Shown: piece after piece, positions 42,994-54,404 of the stretch
Position numbering within the stretch: position 1 is the first letter of the stretch
Layout: each line of letters opens with the position of its first letter
NCBI RefSeq assembly: GCF_048569485.1
Contig: NC_134354.1
Coordinates: 339,236,643 to 339,300,642, forward strand
Length of the DNA: 64,000 bases
Source: Anomaloglossus baeobatrachus
Lineage: Eukaryota > Chordata > Amphibia > Anura > Aromobatidae
Reading direction: 5' to 3'
The notes under the pieces: model-generated
What the model was told of the DNA's origin: nothing
What the model saw: only the letters and a program-made list of their open reading frames with translations
Databases searched by the model: none
Translations under genes and position numbers: made by a program

Positions 42994-44547
42994 TCAAGGC
43001 ATGGGGTCTCTGTTTAGTATAATATCCTTGAGTTCTTTGGCCGGAAGGCTGACGCTTTGTTTGTTTAGGTGCTTGTCATCATAGAGGTGTTGGTGATTTA
43101 TGGACGAGTGTTGTGCCAGGATCACGTCGGGCACAGCCTTGATTCTTGTGGTCAGGTCCGTGTTGATGCTCTGGATAGTTTGGCTGGATACATCATTTCT
43201 TAGGAGCAGAGATGATAGAATTATTTTGCTGTCCGGGAATTTTAGTTTTGCCGTCTTTACTAGTTGGGTAAGTTGTCCTGCGATCTGCTGGTGTTGGGCT
43301 GGCAGAATGTTTGTTCCTGTGAGTATAAAAATATGATTTTGGCTTGTAAACTGTGGGTTATTGATGACTGCTGTCACCTGCTCAATAGTTGCACAGCGGA
43401 TTTTATTGACCCTTTTTCCTGGGAATAGTCGCCGTGTATTCAGGTATTTCCCATTTGAGTCCATTATTAGGATGGTATCAAAACTTTGTGAGGTCACGGG
43501 TGGGGTACGTGGGTGAAGCTGGGGGTCTGTGCTGGAGATTTTGCTGGTGGCTGGTTCTCTTCTCTTTTCTCTTTCTCTGGTTTGTGGTTCACTTATGTTA
43601 TTTTCAGGAGCATTCATATTGTTGGAGTTATTTGGTATCTCAGTGTCCTGGCCAGTGGAGGCCATGGTGTCTGTACTGGTGTTAGTTGACATAGCTCCCT
43701 CCTGGCCAGTGGAGGCCATTTTGTCTTCACTCCTCTGTGTTTCTATCGTGTCCTCCTGTTTCAGGTGTCCAGGAGTCTTCAGCTCTGTTATCTCTTCTCT
43801 TAGTCGGGCATTTTCTTGCTGCAGTTCATACATTTCGCTTCTTATTTCCTGCAGAGCCGACCTGTATTCACATTTCAGTTTGTTTATCTCATTCATTACT
43901 TGGCCATTTGTATTTCTGTCACCAAGGTTTCTTTGAAGTTCTTCTTTAAATTGTACAAAGTCTTTTTCTAATTGAGATAAACAGTCTCTGAGGGTCTCCG
44001 GTGAGGGGTGTGAGGTGTTGGGGGCTGCATTCCTGTCTCTGGAGGTCTCTGTAGAGGTGATGGTGGCTGCTGGGGTTTGTTGTTCTTTGCAATTTTGTGC
44101 CTGGAGTTTAATTTGAGAAAAACTGTCTTCAAATTTCTGTAAGTTTTCCTCAGTCCCTTGTACCATGATTTTGCCATAATTGTACACATTTATGGTCAGT
44201 GAGTTGGTCTTGTCTTCTTTTTGGTTTCTAATTCTGATCTGCCGGCCGCTATTAATGCCGCCCTTGGATATATGCTTATATTGATTGCACAGGGTGTTGT
44301 ACCAGGCTAAGGGTTGGTTTGTGTAGAATAATAAATTGTTTTTTCTTTTATCTACCTCTTTAGAGGTAAAATCAGCAAAGAGGGTCCCTGGATCTTCTCT
44401 AATTCTGGCATGTTTTATGGCTTTCTGTGCTTGAATGGTCTTTTGCTCCTTAGAGTATGTGATCTCCAGAATGTCTGACCCCCTGCTGTCCTGTGTCTCC
44501 AGCTTTGCTCTCTGCCCAATTACTTGTATTACATTTATATTTTCCAT
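42994..44547 (-). CDS. LINE ORF1 protein with coiled coil and SGNH-esterase-like domain
   Basis: An intact 517-codon frame starts MENINVIQVIG and ends ILNRDPMP. Residues about 90-140 (IRNQKEDKTNSLTINVYNYG region) are basic and polar. A coiled coil spans about 190-265 (LSQLEKDFVQFKEEL, SEMYELQQENARLREEITEL). A low-complexity linker with repeated MAST/TGQ follows. The last 150 residues hold a SGNH-hydrolase-like fold: ILIMDSNGKYL (Asp-Ser block), HIFILTGTNIL and a terminal YDDKHLN block with a His. ORF1 proteins of CR1-like LINEs carry such esterase domains and bind RNA. No stop is present, unlike ORF2. Confidence 0.85.
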   Translation of the reverse strand: MENINVIQVIGQRAKLETQDSRGSDILEITYSKEQKTIQAQKAIKHARIREDPGTLFADFTSKEVDKRKNNLLFYTNQPLAWYNTLCNQYKHISKGGINSGRQIRIRNQKEDKTNSLTINVYNYGKIMVQGTEENLQKFEDSFSQIKLQAQNCKEQQTPAATITSTETSRDRNAAPNTSHPSPETLRDCLSQLEKDFVQFKEELQRNLGDRNTNGQVMNEINKLKCEYRSALQEIRSEMYELQQENARLREEITELKTPGHLKQEDTIETQRSEDKMASTGQEGAMSTNTSTDTMASTGQDTEIPNNSNNMNAPENNISEPQTREREKRREPATSKISSTDPQLHPRTPPVTSQSFDTILIMDSNGKYLNTRRLFPGKRVNKIRCATIEQVTAVINNPQFTSQNHIFILTGTNILPAQHQQIAGQLTQLVKTAKLKFPDSKIILSSLLLRNDVSSQTIQSINTDLTTRIKAVPDVILAQHSSINHQHLYDDKHLNKQSVSLPAKELKDIILNRDPMP

Positions 44548-44899
44548 TTTTATAATAATCCTTATTTATCAGAGATGTAATTTTAGCACTGGAGGTTGTG
44601 GTGTGGATGAAGGATGGTCCTACCTTTGGATGCTATGATCTCTGGGTGTCACTCTAGAGTCCTCCTGTTGTATGTAGTCTGTCCTTCAACAGGTTTTTTC
44701 TTATGTCCTTTAAATCCTCTATTTCCTCTTTTTTCATAAAAATCTTTAGTCCAGCTCAGTCCAGCTTGCTTTTCTCTTCCACGGAGTTCAATTTTTCCAG
44801 GTTTTGTCTTACTGTTGGCTCATTACAAGGTATAAATGATGAAAAACTCAGGAGCTCATCTTCAATGCTGCTTACTCCTAGGAATGGTGGACGAGATAT

Positions 44900-45029
44900 C
44901 TATGTATTATGTATTAGGAGAGGAGATAGACAAATAGATAGATAGATAGAGCATCTGTATATATTTATGGATAAGGAGATAGAGAGAGAGCGAGAGATAG
45001 AGCATCTGTATATATTTATGGATAAGGAG
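44900..45029. repeat. GATA array segment between LINE and hAT
   Basis: Same GATA and TATTAGGAGAGGAGATAG pattern. Its last eight bases ATAAGGAG are the hAT target duplication. Confidence 0.9.
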
Positions 45030-45887
45030 TAGAGTTGAGCGATGTTCGAGTCGAACGGTTTGCCAATTTCATGTTCGAGTGATTTTGGGGGGTGTTCGAG
45101 TCGTTCGACGAACTCAAACGATTTGCTTAAAATTCGGCAGTTCGAGTTACGTTCGAGAACGGTTCGATCACCAAAAAGTGTAGCTAGTTACTAGCTGGCT
45201 TTTCACTGTAATAGTGTGAGTCACTGGGAATCATGATATTCTCAAAATTCAGCGTATAGTGTGCGGGGGGATGGGGCTTAGATCAGTGCTGAAAGAATGG
45301 CGATCACCATTTTTTTTTTCTCCTAACCGCGCGTACAGTGGGGCGGGCCAGGTTGTCAGCAAATCACAGACACACACACAGCAAAGTGGATTTTTGCTAG
45401 ACAAGCAAAGGCATGTGTCATAGGCTGTGCATGTCACATGTCCTTGCCTTATAAGACACGGCCATTTTCCCCTTCGCCGCCATTATCTGTCTGCTGCGGG
45501 TGGGTGACAGTCACCACTCCCGCTCCCACTGCTGTGTGCGCTATAGACATACAGTGCAATGTACACAGCACTTTAGGGATTAGGGATTACTTGTAATTTC
45601 AGCCTTTTTCAGGGCTGCATTACAGCCATTCATAGCCATTGTTGCTAGGCAGGTCTGTTCCAATGCTGTGCAGGGGTTTATATCCCAGCGTCTGGCTACA
45701 TCAGCTCAGGCAATTCCTTGGGGCATTGTTTCATTGGCAGGGATAGAAAGTGAGGCTTCCTTTGCTGACCAGCTAGCTACAGCACCTGTGCATTCTACAC
45801 ACCTGCCCATTTTTGCTACGCAATTTTAATTGCAAACAGTGCTGACACTTTTAGTGGCATATTAAAATTGTCTGGGATACTAACTTA

Positions 45888-46465
45888 AGCGGGCTTTACA
45901 CACTACGATATCATTAATGATTTATCGCCGGGGTCACGTTGTTTGTGACGCACATCCGGCGACATTAACGATATCGTAGTGTGTTAAACTTATGTGCGAC
46001 CTTAAACGATCACAAAAGCGGTCAAAATCATTTGCCGCGGAGAGGTCCTGAAATAAAAAATTGTTTTCTTTTTATTAGCGATGTTGTTCCTCGTTCCTGC
46101 GGCACCACACATCGCTGTGTGTGACGCCGCAGGAGCGACGAACATCTCCTTACCTGCCTCCACCAGCAATGTGGAAGAAAGGAGGTGGGCGGGATGTTAT
46201 GTCCCGCTCATCTCCGCCCCTCTGCTTCTATTGGCCACCTGCCGTGTGACTTCGCCGTGACGCTGCAAGAACTGCCCCCTTAGAAAGGAGGCGGTCCACC
46301 CACCAGAGCAACGTCACAGGGCAAGTAAGTGCGTGTGACACTGCCGTAGCGATAATGTTTGCTATGGCAACAATCACAACATATCGCGCATACGACGGGG
46401 GCGGGTGTTATCGCGCTCGACATCGCTAAGAATTGCTAGCGATGTCGCAGCGTGTAAAGCCCGCT
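45888..46465. mobile_element. Harbinger-like MITE nested in hAT
   Basis: The termini AGCGGGCTTTACACAC and GTGTAAAGCCCGCT are inverted repeats, flanked by TTA (45885-45887, 46466-46468). A 3-bp TTA/TWA duplication fits PIF/Harbinger. Inner sequence has further inverted GCGATATCGT-like motifs. It splits one unit of the surrounding 135-bp array. Non-coding, 578 bp. Confidence 0.78.
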
Positions 46466-46468
46466 TTA

Positions 46469-47215
46469 GTGTTCCTTTGCTGACCAGCTAGCTACAGCAC
46501 CTGTGCATTCTACACACCTGCCCACTTTTGCTACACAATTTTAATTGCAAACAGTGCTGACACTTTTAGGGCCATAGTTTCATTGTCAGGGATAGTCAGT
46601 GTTGGTTCTTCAGCTGTCAATAAAGCTAGACAACCTCTGCATTGTACACCACCTGTCCATTTTTGCTACGCAATTTTAATTGCCAAAAGTGCTGCCATTT
46701 TTAGGGGCATACTTTCATTGTCTGGGATACTACGTTAGGGTTCCTCTGCTGACAATTTAGCTATACCACCTCTGCATTGTACACCACATCTCCATTTTTG
46801 CTTCGCAATTTTAATTGCCAAAAGTGCTGCCATTTTTAGGGGCATACTTTCATTGTCTGGGATACTACGTTAGGGTTCCTCTGCTGACAATTTAGCTATA
46901 CCACCTCTGCATTGTACACCACATCTCCATTTTTGCTTCGCAATTTTAATTGCCAAAAGTGCTGCCATTTTTAGGGGCATACTTTCATTGTCTGGGATAC
47001 TACGTTAGGGTTCCTCTGCTGACAATTTAGCTATACCACCTCTGCATTGTACACCACATCTCCATTTTTGCTACGCTATTTTAGATTGCAAAAAGTGCTG
47101 CCAGTTTTAGGGCCATAGTTTCATTGTCAGGGATAGTCAGTGTTGGTTCTTCAGCTGTCAATAAATCTAGACCATCTCTGCATTGTACACCACCTCTCCA
47201 TTTTTGCTATGACAT
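46469..47215 (+). repeat. 135-bp tandem repeats in the hAT 5' part
   Basis: Units starting TTCCTCTGCTGAC recur at 46741, 46876 and 47011, exactly 135 bp apart, with more diverged units before and after (about 45755, 46470, 46600, 47140). Each has CATTTTTGCTACGC, AATTTTAATTGC and TTTCATTGTCTGGGATAC. Confidence 0.93.
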
Positions 47216-47244
47216 TTTAAGTGTCCAATCTGGTCACAAACAAA

Positions 47245-50200
47245 ATGAGTGTCAAAAAGACAGATGTTTGTGGAAAGGTGAACAGGCGTGTTGGAAAGGG
47301 AAAAAGAGTTTGTGTCCGTGGGGTAGGTGGTAAAGCTACAGTAACATCTGCTGAAGAGAGGCCATCTTCCAGCAAAAGTAAGATGTCTACTACTTTCCGT
47401 GGATAATCTGATGTGATCCCTTTTTTACGGAACCGAACAACTCTAACAAAGGTAGATGATACAAAAAAATTAACATGCTTGAATGGATCTCAAGTGCTCC
47501 AACAAGTGGCTTCTCCTCCACCTCAACTTCAACATCCACAAAACAACAGTCCTCTGAGTTGTCACCCCAATCGCACTTGCTTCCTACCAGCTCTCAAGTC
47601 TCCACCCGCCCTGCTGTATGGTCTAACAGAGATGGGTGAGTCTGCAGAGCTGTTCAGTCACACTATAGCCTGGGAATCAGAGGTCTGCTCCCAAGCTACA
47701 GTGAGTACAGACCAGGAAATCATCTGCAGTATTTCCCAGAAGCTTTGTGAGTCAGATTCAGGCCCTGATGACCAAGTTTCTGAGCATAATGTAGACCCTC
47801 ATTCCCAAACTGTAACACCTCTTGATGGAGACAATGAGGAACATACTGATGACGATGAGACTCAGATACCTGATTGGAATGACAACTTAATTATACAGTC
47901 AGGTTAGGAAGAGGTTAGGTCTGAGGGTGAGGGGAGTGCAAACACACAGGTTGATGATGAGGTTGTAGATCCCACTTACTGTCAACCCACAATCAAGCAC
48001 TCGAGGAGGTCAGCAGAGGCGGTGGAGGAGGATGCGACTGACGACGAGGTTAGCTTACGCCTTCCTGGACAAAGACGGAGTACTAGAAGCACGTCAACAA
48101 CTGCATCCTCAGCCACAATTCTGCCTCTGAGCACAAGTCGGGGTGGCTCTGCAAGTCGCATGGGCTCTAATAGTTGCCTAGCCTGGTCCTTTTTTGACAT
48201 CGCAAAGGATCACCCAACTCATGTGATCTGTAAGATTTGTCGCGAATCTGTAAGTAGAGGCCAAAAACTCATTATTTTGACTATTTCGTCCATGAACCGT
48301 CACATGAATAACAAGCAAAAGTCCCAGTGGGAAGCTCACTGTGATACAATGCGGCCTAGCGGAGCGGGCCAACCACCGTCTGCCCCTTCAAGTGCATCCG
48401 CGCGCTCTTCATCCTCTATGACTGTGGGGACAGCTGTCACACATACTTTTTGACGCAGACCTTCCACCTTTTTAACCGCAACAGGCAGTTTGATTGGCAG
48501 GTCGTTAGTTGTTTTGGAAGGGGAAACAGGTGCTGGTGTGGCACTCTCTCAGACATCGAGAGCACCAACTTTGGATGAAGGCAACATCATGTCTCCGCCT
48601 GCACTTTCCTCACAGACCAGCAGTTTTCAAGGGACACCATACTCAACGCCATCTCCGCACAGCAGGCAGATCTCGGTCCCTCAGATGTGGACAATTAAAA
48701 GACCATTTCCTCCTAGCCATGACAAAGCTACGAGGTTGACTTTCACCCTCTGCAAGCTGTTGGCTACAGAAATGCTGCCTTTCCGCCTGGTGAACACACA
48801 GGATTTTCGAGACCTTACGTCTGTCACTGTGCCCCAGTACCAGATGCCCAGTTGCCACTACTTCTCCAAGAAAGGCGTGCCTGTGCTACACCAGCATGTC
48901 ACACACAACATCACCGCTTCCTTGAGAAACTCTGAGTGTGACAGGGTGCTTTCACCACCGATACTTGGACCAGTAAGCATGGACAGGGGCGGTAAATGTC
49001 ACTGACTGGGCACTGGGTAACTATGGTGAGAGATGGAGAAGGGTTTGCTGTACAAGTCTTGTCATCCCCACAAGTTGTGCGTCAATCCTCTGTATGTCGA
49101 AGTTCCTCCACTGCTTCTGCCTCCTCAACCTCATCTGGGTACTCCACCTCCGCCCAAAGCCTGTCTGGTCAGGCCACCCGCATTGTAACTGCGCACAAGG
49201 AATCCCGCACACCTTTTTACTATGCTGGCAGCAGAGCTTAACGGCATCAGGCGGTCTTTACGTTGAAATGTCTGGGAAATAAGAGTCACAAAGCTGAGGA
49301 GTTGTGGTCAGCTATGGAGAGCGAGTTTAGTAAATGCTTGTCTCCACTCAACCTGCAGCCAGGGAAGGCCGTGTGTGACAATGCTGCAAACCTGTGTGCG
49401 GCCCTTCGCCGGGGCAAGGTGACACACGTGCCTTGTATGGCTCACGTGTTGAACCTTGTTGTCCAGCAATTTTTAACCCACTATCCCGGCCTAGATGGGC
49501 TTCTGCACAGGGCACGGTCACTCTCTGCTCACTTCTGCCGTTCAACCGATGCAGCTGACCGACTTGCGTCGCTCCAGTAATCTTTCGGCCTGCAGGTTCA
49601 CCGCCTGAAGTGCGATGTGGTGACACGCTGGAACTCGACTCTCCACATGTTGCAGCGACTGTGGCAGCACCACCGAGCCCTGGTGCAATACGTTATGATG
49701 TAAAGCCTGGGCCAAGATCTCCAAGGTCCAGACGTCACCAAGGCGGCAGGCATGGGACGGTGGGGGAGAGGGATTAACAAGGGCGCATGGTAGCAGCCAA
49801 ACTGTTGAGGAAGGTGCAGGAGCCCAGGAAGAAATGGAGGACGAACTGTAGATGGGCATGGAAGACTCAGCAGATGAGGGAGACCTTGGTCAAATTTCGG
49901 TTGTTCGAGGTTGGAGGGAGATGTCAGAAGAAGGAAGCCCGGTTATCACCTAGCCGCCATAAAAACACAGCAAGTACTTGGTCTGCATGGATGTGCAAGA
50001 CACACGAGTGCCTTCTTGCTGCACTACCTACAACATGACCCTCGGATTGTCCAAATTAGAAGTAATGATGACTACTGGGTTGCCACACTCTTAGATCCCC
50101 GGTACAAGTCCAAATTTGGCGAAATAATTCCAGCCATAGAAAGGGACGCACGTATGCGGGAGTATCAGCAGAAGCTGGTATGCAATCTTAGCTTTTCCAC

Positions 50201-50661
50201 CAAACACCAGGGGTGCACAGAGTGAATCTCCCAGTTGTAACTTGCCAAGCATGACACTGTCTCGTCATCATCAGTCAAACCGTACCAGCAACACCGCATC
50301 TGGTGGTAACAGCAATTTTATGGAATTGTTTCATAATTTTTTTAGACCATCCTTTGCAAGGCCACAAGAGACAAGAAGTCTGACACATAGTCAATGGCTG
50401 GAGAGGATGACACAGGAGTATCTCCAAATGAACATCGATGCTATGACTGTGCAACTGGAGCCTTGCTCATTTTGGGCTTCCAATCTTGAAAAATGGCCTG
50501 AGCTCACCACTTACGCCTTGGAGATTATGTCGTGTCCCACAGCCAGCGTTGTCTCGGAACGTGTCTTCAGTGCTGCTGGGTGTGTGCTTACAGATAAGTG
50601 CACGCGTCTGTCCAGTGACAATGTGGACAGACTAATGTTCATCAAGATGAACAAGTCATGA
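47245..50661 (+). pseudogene. hAT transposase with BED zinc finger, decayed
   Basis: The plus-strand frame starts MSVKKTDVCGKVNR. It has an acidic N-terminal region, a BED-type zinc finger (VICKICRESVSRGQ, then SSMNRHMNNKQKSQWEAH), a proline/serine linker, RNase H-like blocks (GKAVCDNAANLC, HVPCMAHVLNLVV, KCDVVTRWNSTLHMLQ) and the C-terminal dimerisation domain (MSCPTASVVSERVFSAAG, RLSSDNVDRLMFIKMN). In-frame stops at about 47404, 47905, 48451 and 49003 and at least two later frame changes show it is dead. Only one frame is used up to 49005. Confidence 0.9.
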
Positions 50662-51021
50662 ATTAGCAAGGACTTTGCTACCCCGGTGTCATCCTGGGGA
50701 CAGTTAAGGCTGGCGTATTTTTGAATGTGCTTGATGCAAATCAACATGTCAAGTGCTTGCTGTGTTTTACATGATTTTAGAAGGGCATGCCATGCCTATA
50801 TTGTTTTTGCATGAGTATATGTCCTTGTCAGTTTGCCATGTGTTTGTGGTGTCTTGTGAGTTGTTTGTCACCTTTTGGACACCTTAGAAGGTGTTTTCTA
50901 TGTGTTTGTGTTTGCTTGCCATTGTTTTCAATGGGGTTCGAATTGGTTCGTCGAACGTTCGAAGAACTTGACCTCCGTTCGACGAACCGAACTCAAACTC
51001 TAGGGGAATGGCTCATCTCTA

Positions 51022-51101
51022 ATAAGGAGATAGAGAGAGCGAGAGATAGAGCATCTGTATATATTTATGTATAATGAGATACATAGATAGTAGATGATTG
51101 C

Positions 51102-51132
<31 letters not shown>

Positions 51133-51348
51133 AAATAGATACATAGATACATCATCTCTATATATAGATAGATAACCTGTATATGTCTATGTATTAGGAG
51201 ATAGATAATCTGTATATGTTTATGCATTAGGTGATATATAGATAATCTGTAGATGTCTATCTATTAGGAGATATATACGGTAGATAACCTGTATATGTCT
51301 GTGTATTAGAAGAGGAGATAGCTAGCCAGATAGATAGATAGATAGATA
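51022..51348. repeat. GATA array segment right of hAT
   Basis: Resumes the higher-order GATA/ACCTGTATATGTCTATGT pattern. Confidence 0.9.
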
Positions 51349-51488
51349 CAGTGAAGGAAATAATTATTTGATCCCTTGCTGATTTTCTAAGTTTGCCCTC
51401 TGACAAAAACACTCTATAATTTTAAGAGTAGGTTAATTTTAACAGTGGGAGATAGAATATCCAAAATTTTATCCAGAAAATCACACTG
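51349..51488. mobile_element. Short Tc1-derived MITE, copy 2
   Basis: CAGTGAAGGAAATAATTATT to AATCACACTG flanked by TA. Nearly identical to 38791-38931, with the same GATA flanks on both sides. Confidence 0.8.
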
Positions 51489-51599
51489 TAGATAGATAGA
51501 CCGATATATAGATAGGTACATCATCTGCATATATCTATGTATTAGGAAATAGATAGATAGATGCTCCTCTCTCCCTTAAGCAAAGTGCCTGGGCAACGT

Positions 51600-52668
51600 A
51601 GTCTATATGTTGCTAGTTGTCAGGTCCCTAAGTGCTGCTACACATTTCAAATACCATTCTGTGTTCCAGTACCTGACGCATCTGCCTTTCAGCTTTGCCT
51701 ATAAATTTTCAATAGGTTTGAGATCAGGGTTTTGTGATGGCCACTCCAAAACATTGACTTTGTTATCCTTAAGCCACTTTGTCACCAGTTTGACAGTATG
51801 CTCCGGGTCATTGGTCACCAGTTTGACAGTATGCTTCGGGTCATTGTCCATTTGGAAGACCTATTTCCGCCCAAGCTTTAACTTCCTGGCTGATGTCTTG
51901 AGAAGTTGCTTCAGTATTGCCACATAATCTTCTTTCCTCATGATGCTATCTATTTTGTGAACTGCACCCATCCCTCTTGCAGCAAAACATCTCCACAACA
52001 TGACGGTGCCACCCCCATGTTTCACATCTGGAGTGGTGTTCTTAGGCTTCAAAGATTTTCCCTTTTTCTTCCAAACCGTAATGATGGTCATTATGGCCAA
52101 ACAGTTCAATTTTAGTTTTTGTAGGCCATAGGACATGTCTCCAAAATTAAGATATTTGCTCCTGTATGCATTTGCAAACATTAATCTGGCATTTTTTATG
52201 TTTATTTTGGAGTAATATCTTCTTCCTGGCAGAGTGGCCTTTCAACCCATGTTGACTTTCCCATGATACTACCCAAAGAGACACAGTGTTTCAAGTGTGC
52301 ATTATAAAACATCCATAGGTCTGTCTCTAATTAACTCAGTTGTTGCCAATAAAGCTTCCAAAGATATGATATCATCATGTGGGCTGTCCCATATTGTTTA
52401 AAGGCATAATAATTTTAGTGTATGTAAACGTTTGCCTTTGCAGAAAGTAATAAAAATGACTTAAAAAATTCTCTCTCTCCCTCTCTCTCTCTCTGTCTCT
52501 CTCTCTCTCTCTCTCGTTATTCTGGCATTGGTAAATATAAATAATTTTGGTTCCTAATTAACTTAAAATGGGATAGGTATATTCTAATTTCCTGTCAGAT
52601 AGTGAGAAAAACATGCATATGTGTGTTTTTATATAGTGCATGTAAACTTCTGGTTTCAAATGTATACA
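51600..52668 (-). mobile_element. Tc1-like transposon, one end degraded
   Basis: The minus strand holds transposase pieces (VKHGGGTVMLWRCFAARGMGA near 51990, KLNCLAIMT, QDFGMDPEHTV-like remnants). The right part has the family's CT-rich microsatellite, AAAACATGCATATGTG and terminal TAAACTTCTGGTTTCAAATG before TATA at about 52665. The left end is not clear. A 36-bp block around ACCAGTTTGACAGTATGCT is tandemly duplicated at about 51783-51855. Confidence 0.8.
52471..52515. repeat. (CT)n microsatellite
   Basis: CT-rich run inside the Tc1 element. Confidence 0.92.
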
Positions 52669-52669
52669 C

Positions 52670-52771
52670 AAAAAGGACATATATACCAGGATGGGGACAT
52701 ATTACCAGAATGGGCCCAGGAGGGGGACATATATATCAGGATGGGGACAAATACACTAGGGTGGGGACATA
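52670..52771. repeat. TA-rich minisatellite, left part
   Basis: Units of GGACATATATACCAGGATGG type, matching 27690-27926. It continues at 54405. Confidence 0.85.
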
Positions 52772-54404
52772 CAGTACAGACCAAAGGTTTAGACACACCT
52801 TCTCATTCTAAGAGTTTTCTTTATTTTCATGACTCTGAAAATTGTAGATTCACATTAAAGGCATCAAAACTAAGAATTAACACATGTGTAATGAAATACT
52901 TAACAAAAAAGTGTGAAACAACTGAAAATATGTCTTATATTCTAGGTTCTTCAAAGTAGCAACCTTTTGCTTTGATTACTGCATTGCACACTCTTGGCAT
53001 TCTCTTGATTAGCTTCAAGAGGTAGTCACCGGAAATAGTTTTCACTTCACAGGTGTGCCCTGTCAGGTGTAATAAGTGGGATTTCTTGCCTTATAAATGG
53101 GGTTGGGACCATCAGTTGTGTTGTGCAGAAGACTGGTGGATACACAGCTGATAGTCCTAGTGAATAGACTGTTAGAATTTGTATCATGGCAAGAAAAAAG
53201 CAGCTAAATAAAGAAAAACGAGTGGCCATCATTACTTTAAGAAATGAAGGTCAGTCAGTCCGAAAAATTGGGAAAACTTTGAAAGTGTCCCCAAGTGCAG
53301 TGGTAAAAAATATCAAACGCTGCAAAGAAACTGGCTCACATGAGGACCACCTCAGGAAAGGAAGACCAAGAGTCACCTCTGCTGCGGAGGATACGTTTAT
53401 CCGAGTCACCAGCCTCAGAATTCACAGTTTAACAGCAGCTCAGATTAGAAACCAGGTCAATGCCACACAGAGTTCTAGCAGCACACACATCTCTAGAACA
53501 ACTGTTAAGAGGAGACTTTGTGCAGCAGGCCTTCATGGTAAAATAGCTGCTAGGAAACCACTGCTAAGGACAGGCAACAAGCAGAAGAGACTTGTTTGGG
53601 CTAAAGAAAACAAGGAATGGACATTAGACCAGTGGAAATCTGTGCTTTGGTCTGATGAGTCCAAATTTGAGATCTTTCGATCCAACTACCGTGTCTTTGT
53701 GCAACGCAGAAAAGGTGAACGGATGAACTCTACATGCCTGGTTCCCACCGTGAAGCATGGAGGAGGAGGTGTGATGGTAGGGGGGTGCTTTGCTGGTGAC
53801 ACTGTTGGGGATTTATTCAAAATTGAAGGCATACTGAACCAGCATGGCTACCACAGCATCTTGCAGCGGCATGCTATTCCATCTGGTTTGCGTTTAGTTG
53901 TACCATCATTTATTTTTCAATAGGACAATGACCCTAAACACACCTCCAGGCTGTGTAAGGGCTATTTGACTAAGAATGAGAGTGATGGGCTGCTACGCCA
54001 GATGACCTGGCCCCCACAGTCACCAGACCTGAACCCAATAAAGATGGTTTGCAGTGAGCTGGACCGCAGAGTGAAGGCAAAAGGGCCAACAAGTGCTAAG
54101 CATCTCTGGGAATTCCTTCAAGACTGTTGGAAGACCTTTTCCAGTGACTACCTCTTGAAGCTCATCAAGAGAATGCCAAGAGTGTGCAAAGCAGTAATCA
54201 AAGCAAAAGGTGGCTACTTTGAAGAACCCAGAATATAATAAGACATATTTTCAGTTGTTTCACATTTTTTTGTTAAGTATTTCATTCCACATGTGTTAAT
54301 TCATAGTTTTGATGCCTTCAATGTGAATCTACAATTTTCAGAGTCATGAAAATAAAGATAACTCTTTGAAAGAGAAGGTGTGTCTAAACTTTTGGTCTGT
54401 ACTG
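52772..54404 (+). mobile_element. Tc1-like transposon, full length
   Basis: The ends CAGTACAGACCAAAGGTTTA and its inverted partner TTTTGGTCTGTACTG are flanked by TA. The inverted terminal repeats are about 200 bp. Length 1633 bp is normal for the family. Two ORF-containing TA-rich minisatellite segments flank it. Confidence 0.95.
53186..54238 (+). pseudogene. Tc1 transposase, one stop and altered catalytic residue
   Basis: A 350-codon frame starts MARKKQLNKEKRVAII. Two helix-turn-helix regions (SVRKIGKTLKVSPSAVVKNI; LTAAQIRNQVN) bind the terminal repeats. The DD34E catalytic domain shows SVLWSDESKFEIF (first Asp), DNDPKHTSRL (second Asp) and SPDLNPIKMV, where the usual Glu is Lys. A TAG at 53921-53923 replaces the Gln before DNDPKH. 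Everything else stays in frame. The copy is thus young but inactive on two counts. Confidence 0.93.

Larger units (their letters stand above)
38974..44895 (-). mobile_element. Nearly full-length APE-type LINE
   Basis: A 5.9 kb minus-strand non-LTR retrotransposon has ORF1 (44547-42994), ORF2 (about 42664-39220) and a 3' tail of (ATTTG)n. It interrupts the GATA array: the empty site survives as TGCATATATCTATG near 51529, and ATAT is duplicated at 38970-38973 and 44896-44899. The short 5' leader is about 350 bp. The combination of a coiled-coil/esterase ORF1, an APE endonuclease and a C-terminal CCHC motif fits the CR1/L2/Rex-like group. I cannot settle the clade. Confidence 0.88.
45030..51021 (+). 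mobile_element. hAT transposon, full length (6.0 kb)
   Basis: The ends TAGAGTTGAGC and (inverted) TAGAGATGAGC are flanked by a perfect 8-bp duplication ATAAGGAG (45022-45029, 51022-51029), diagnostic of hAT. Subterminal GTTCGA-rich repeats lie at both ends (for example TTCGAGTCGTTCGACGAAC near 45090 and TTCGTCGAACGTTCGAAGAAC near 50948). It holds a 135-bp tandem array, a nested MITE and a decayed plus-strand transposase gene. Confidence 0.93.
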
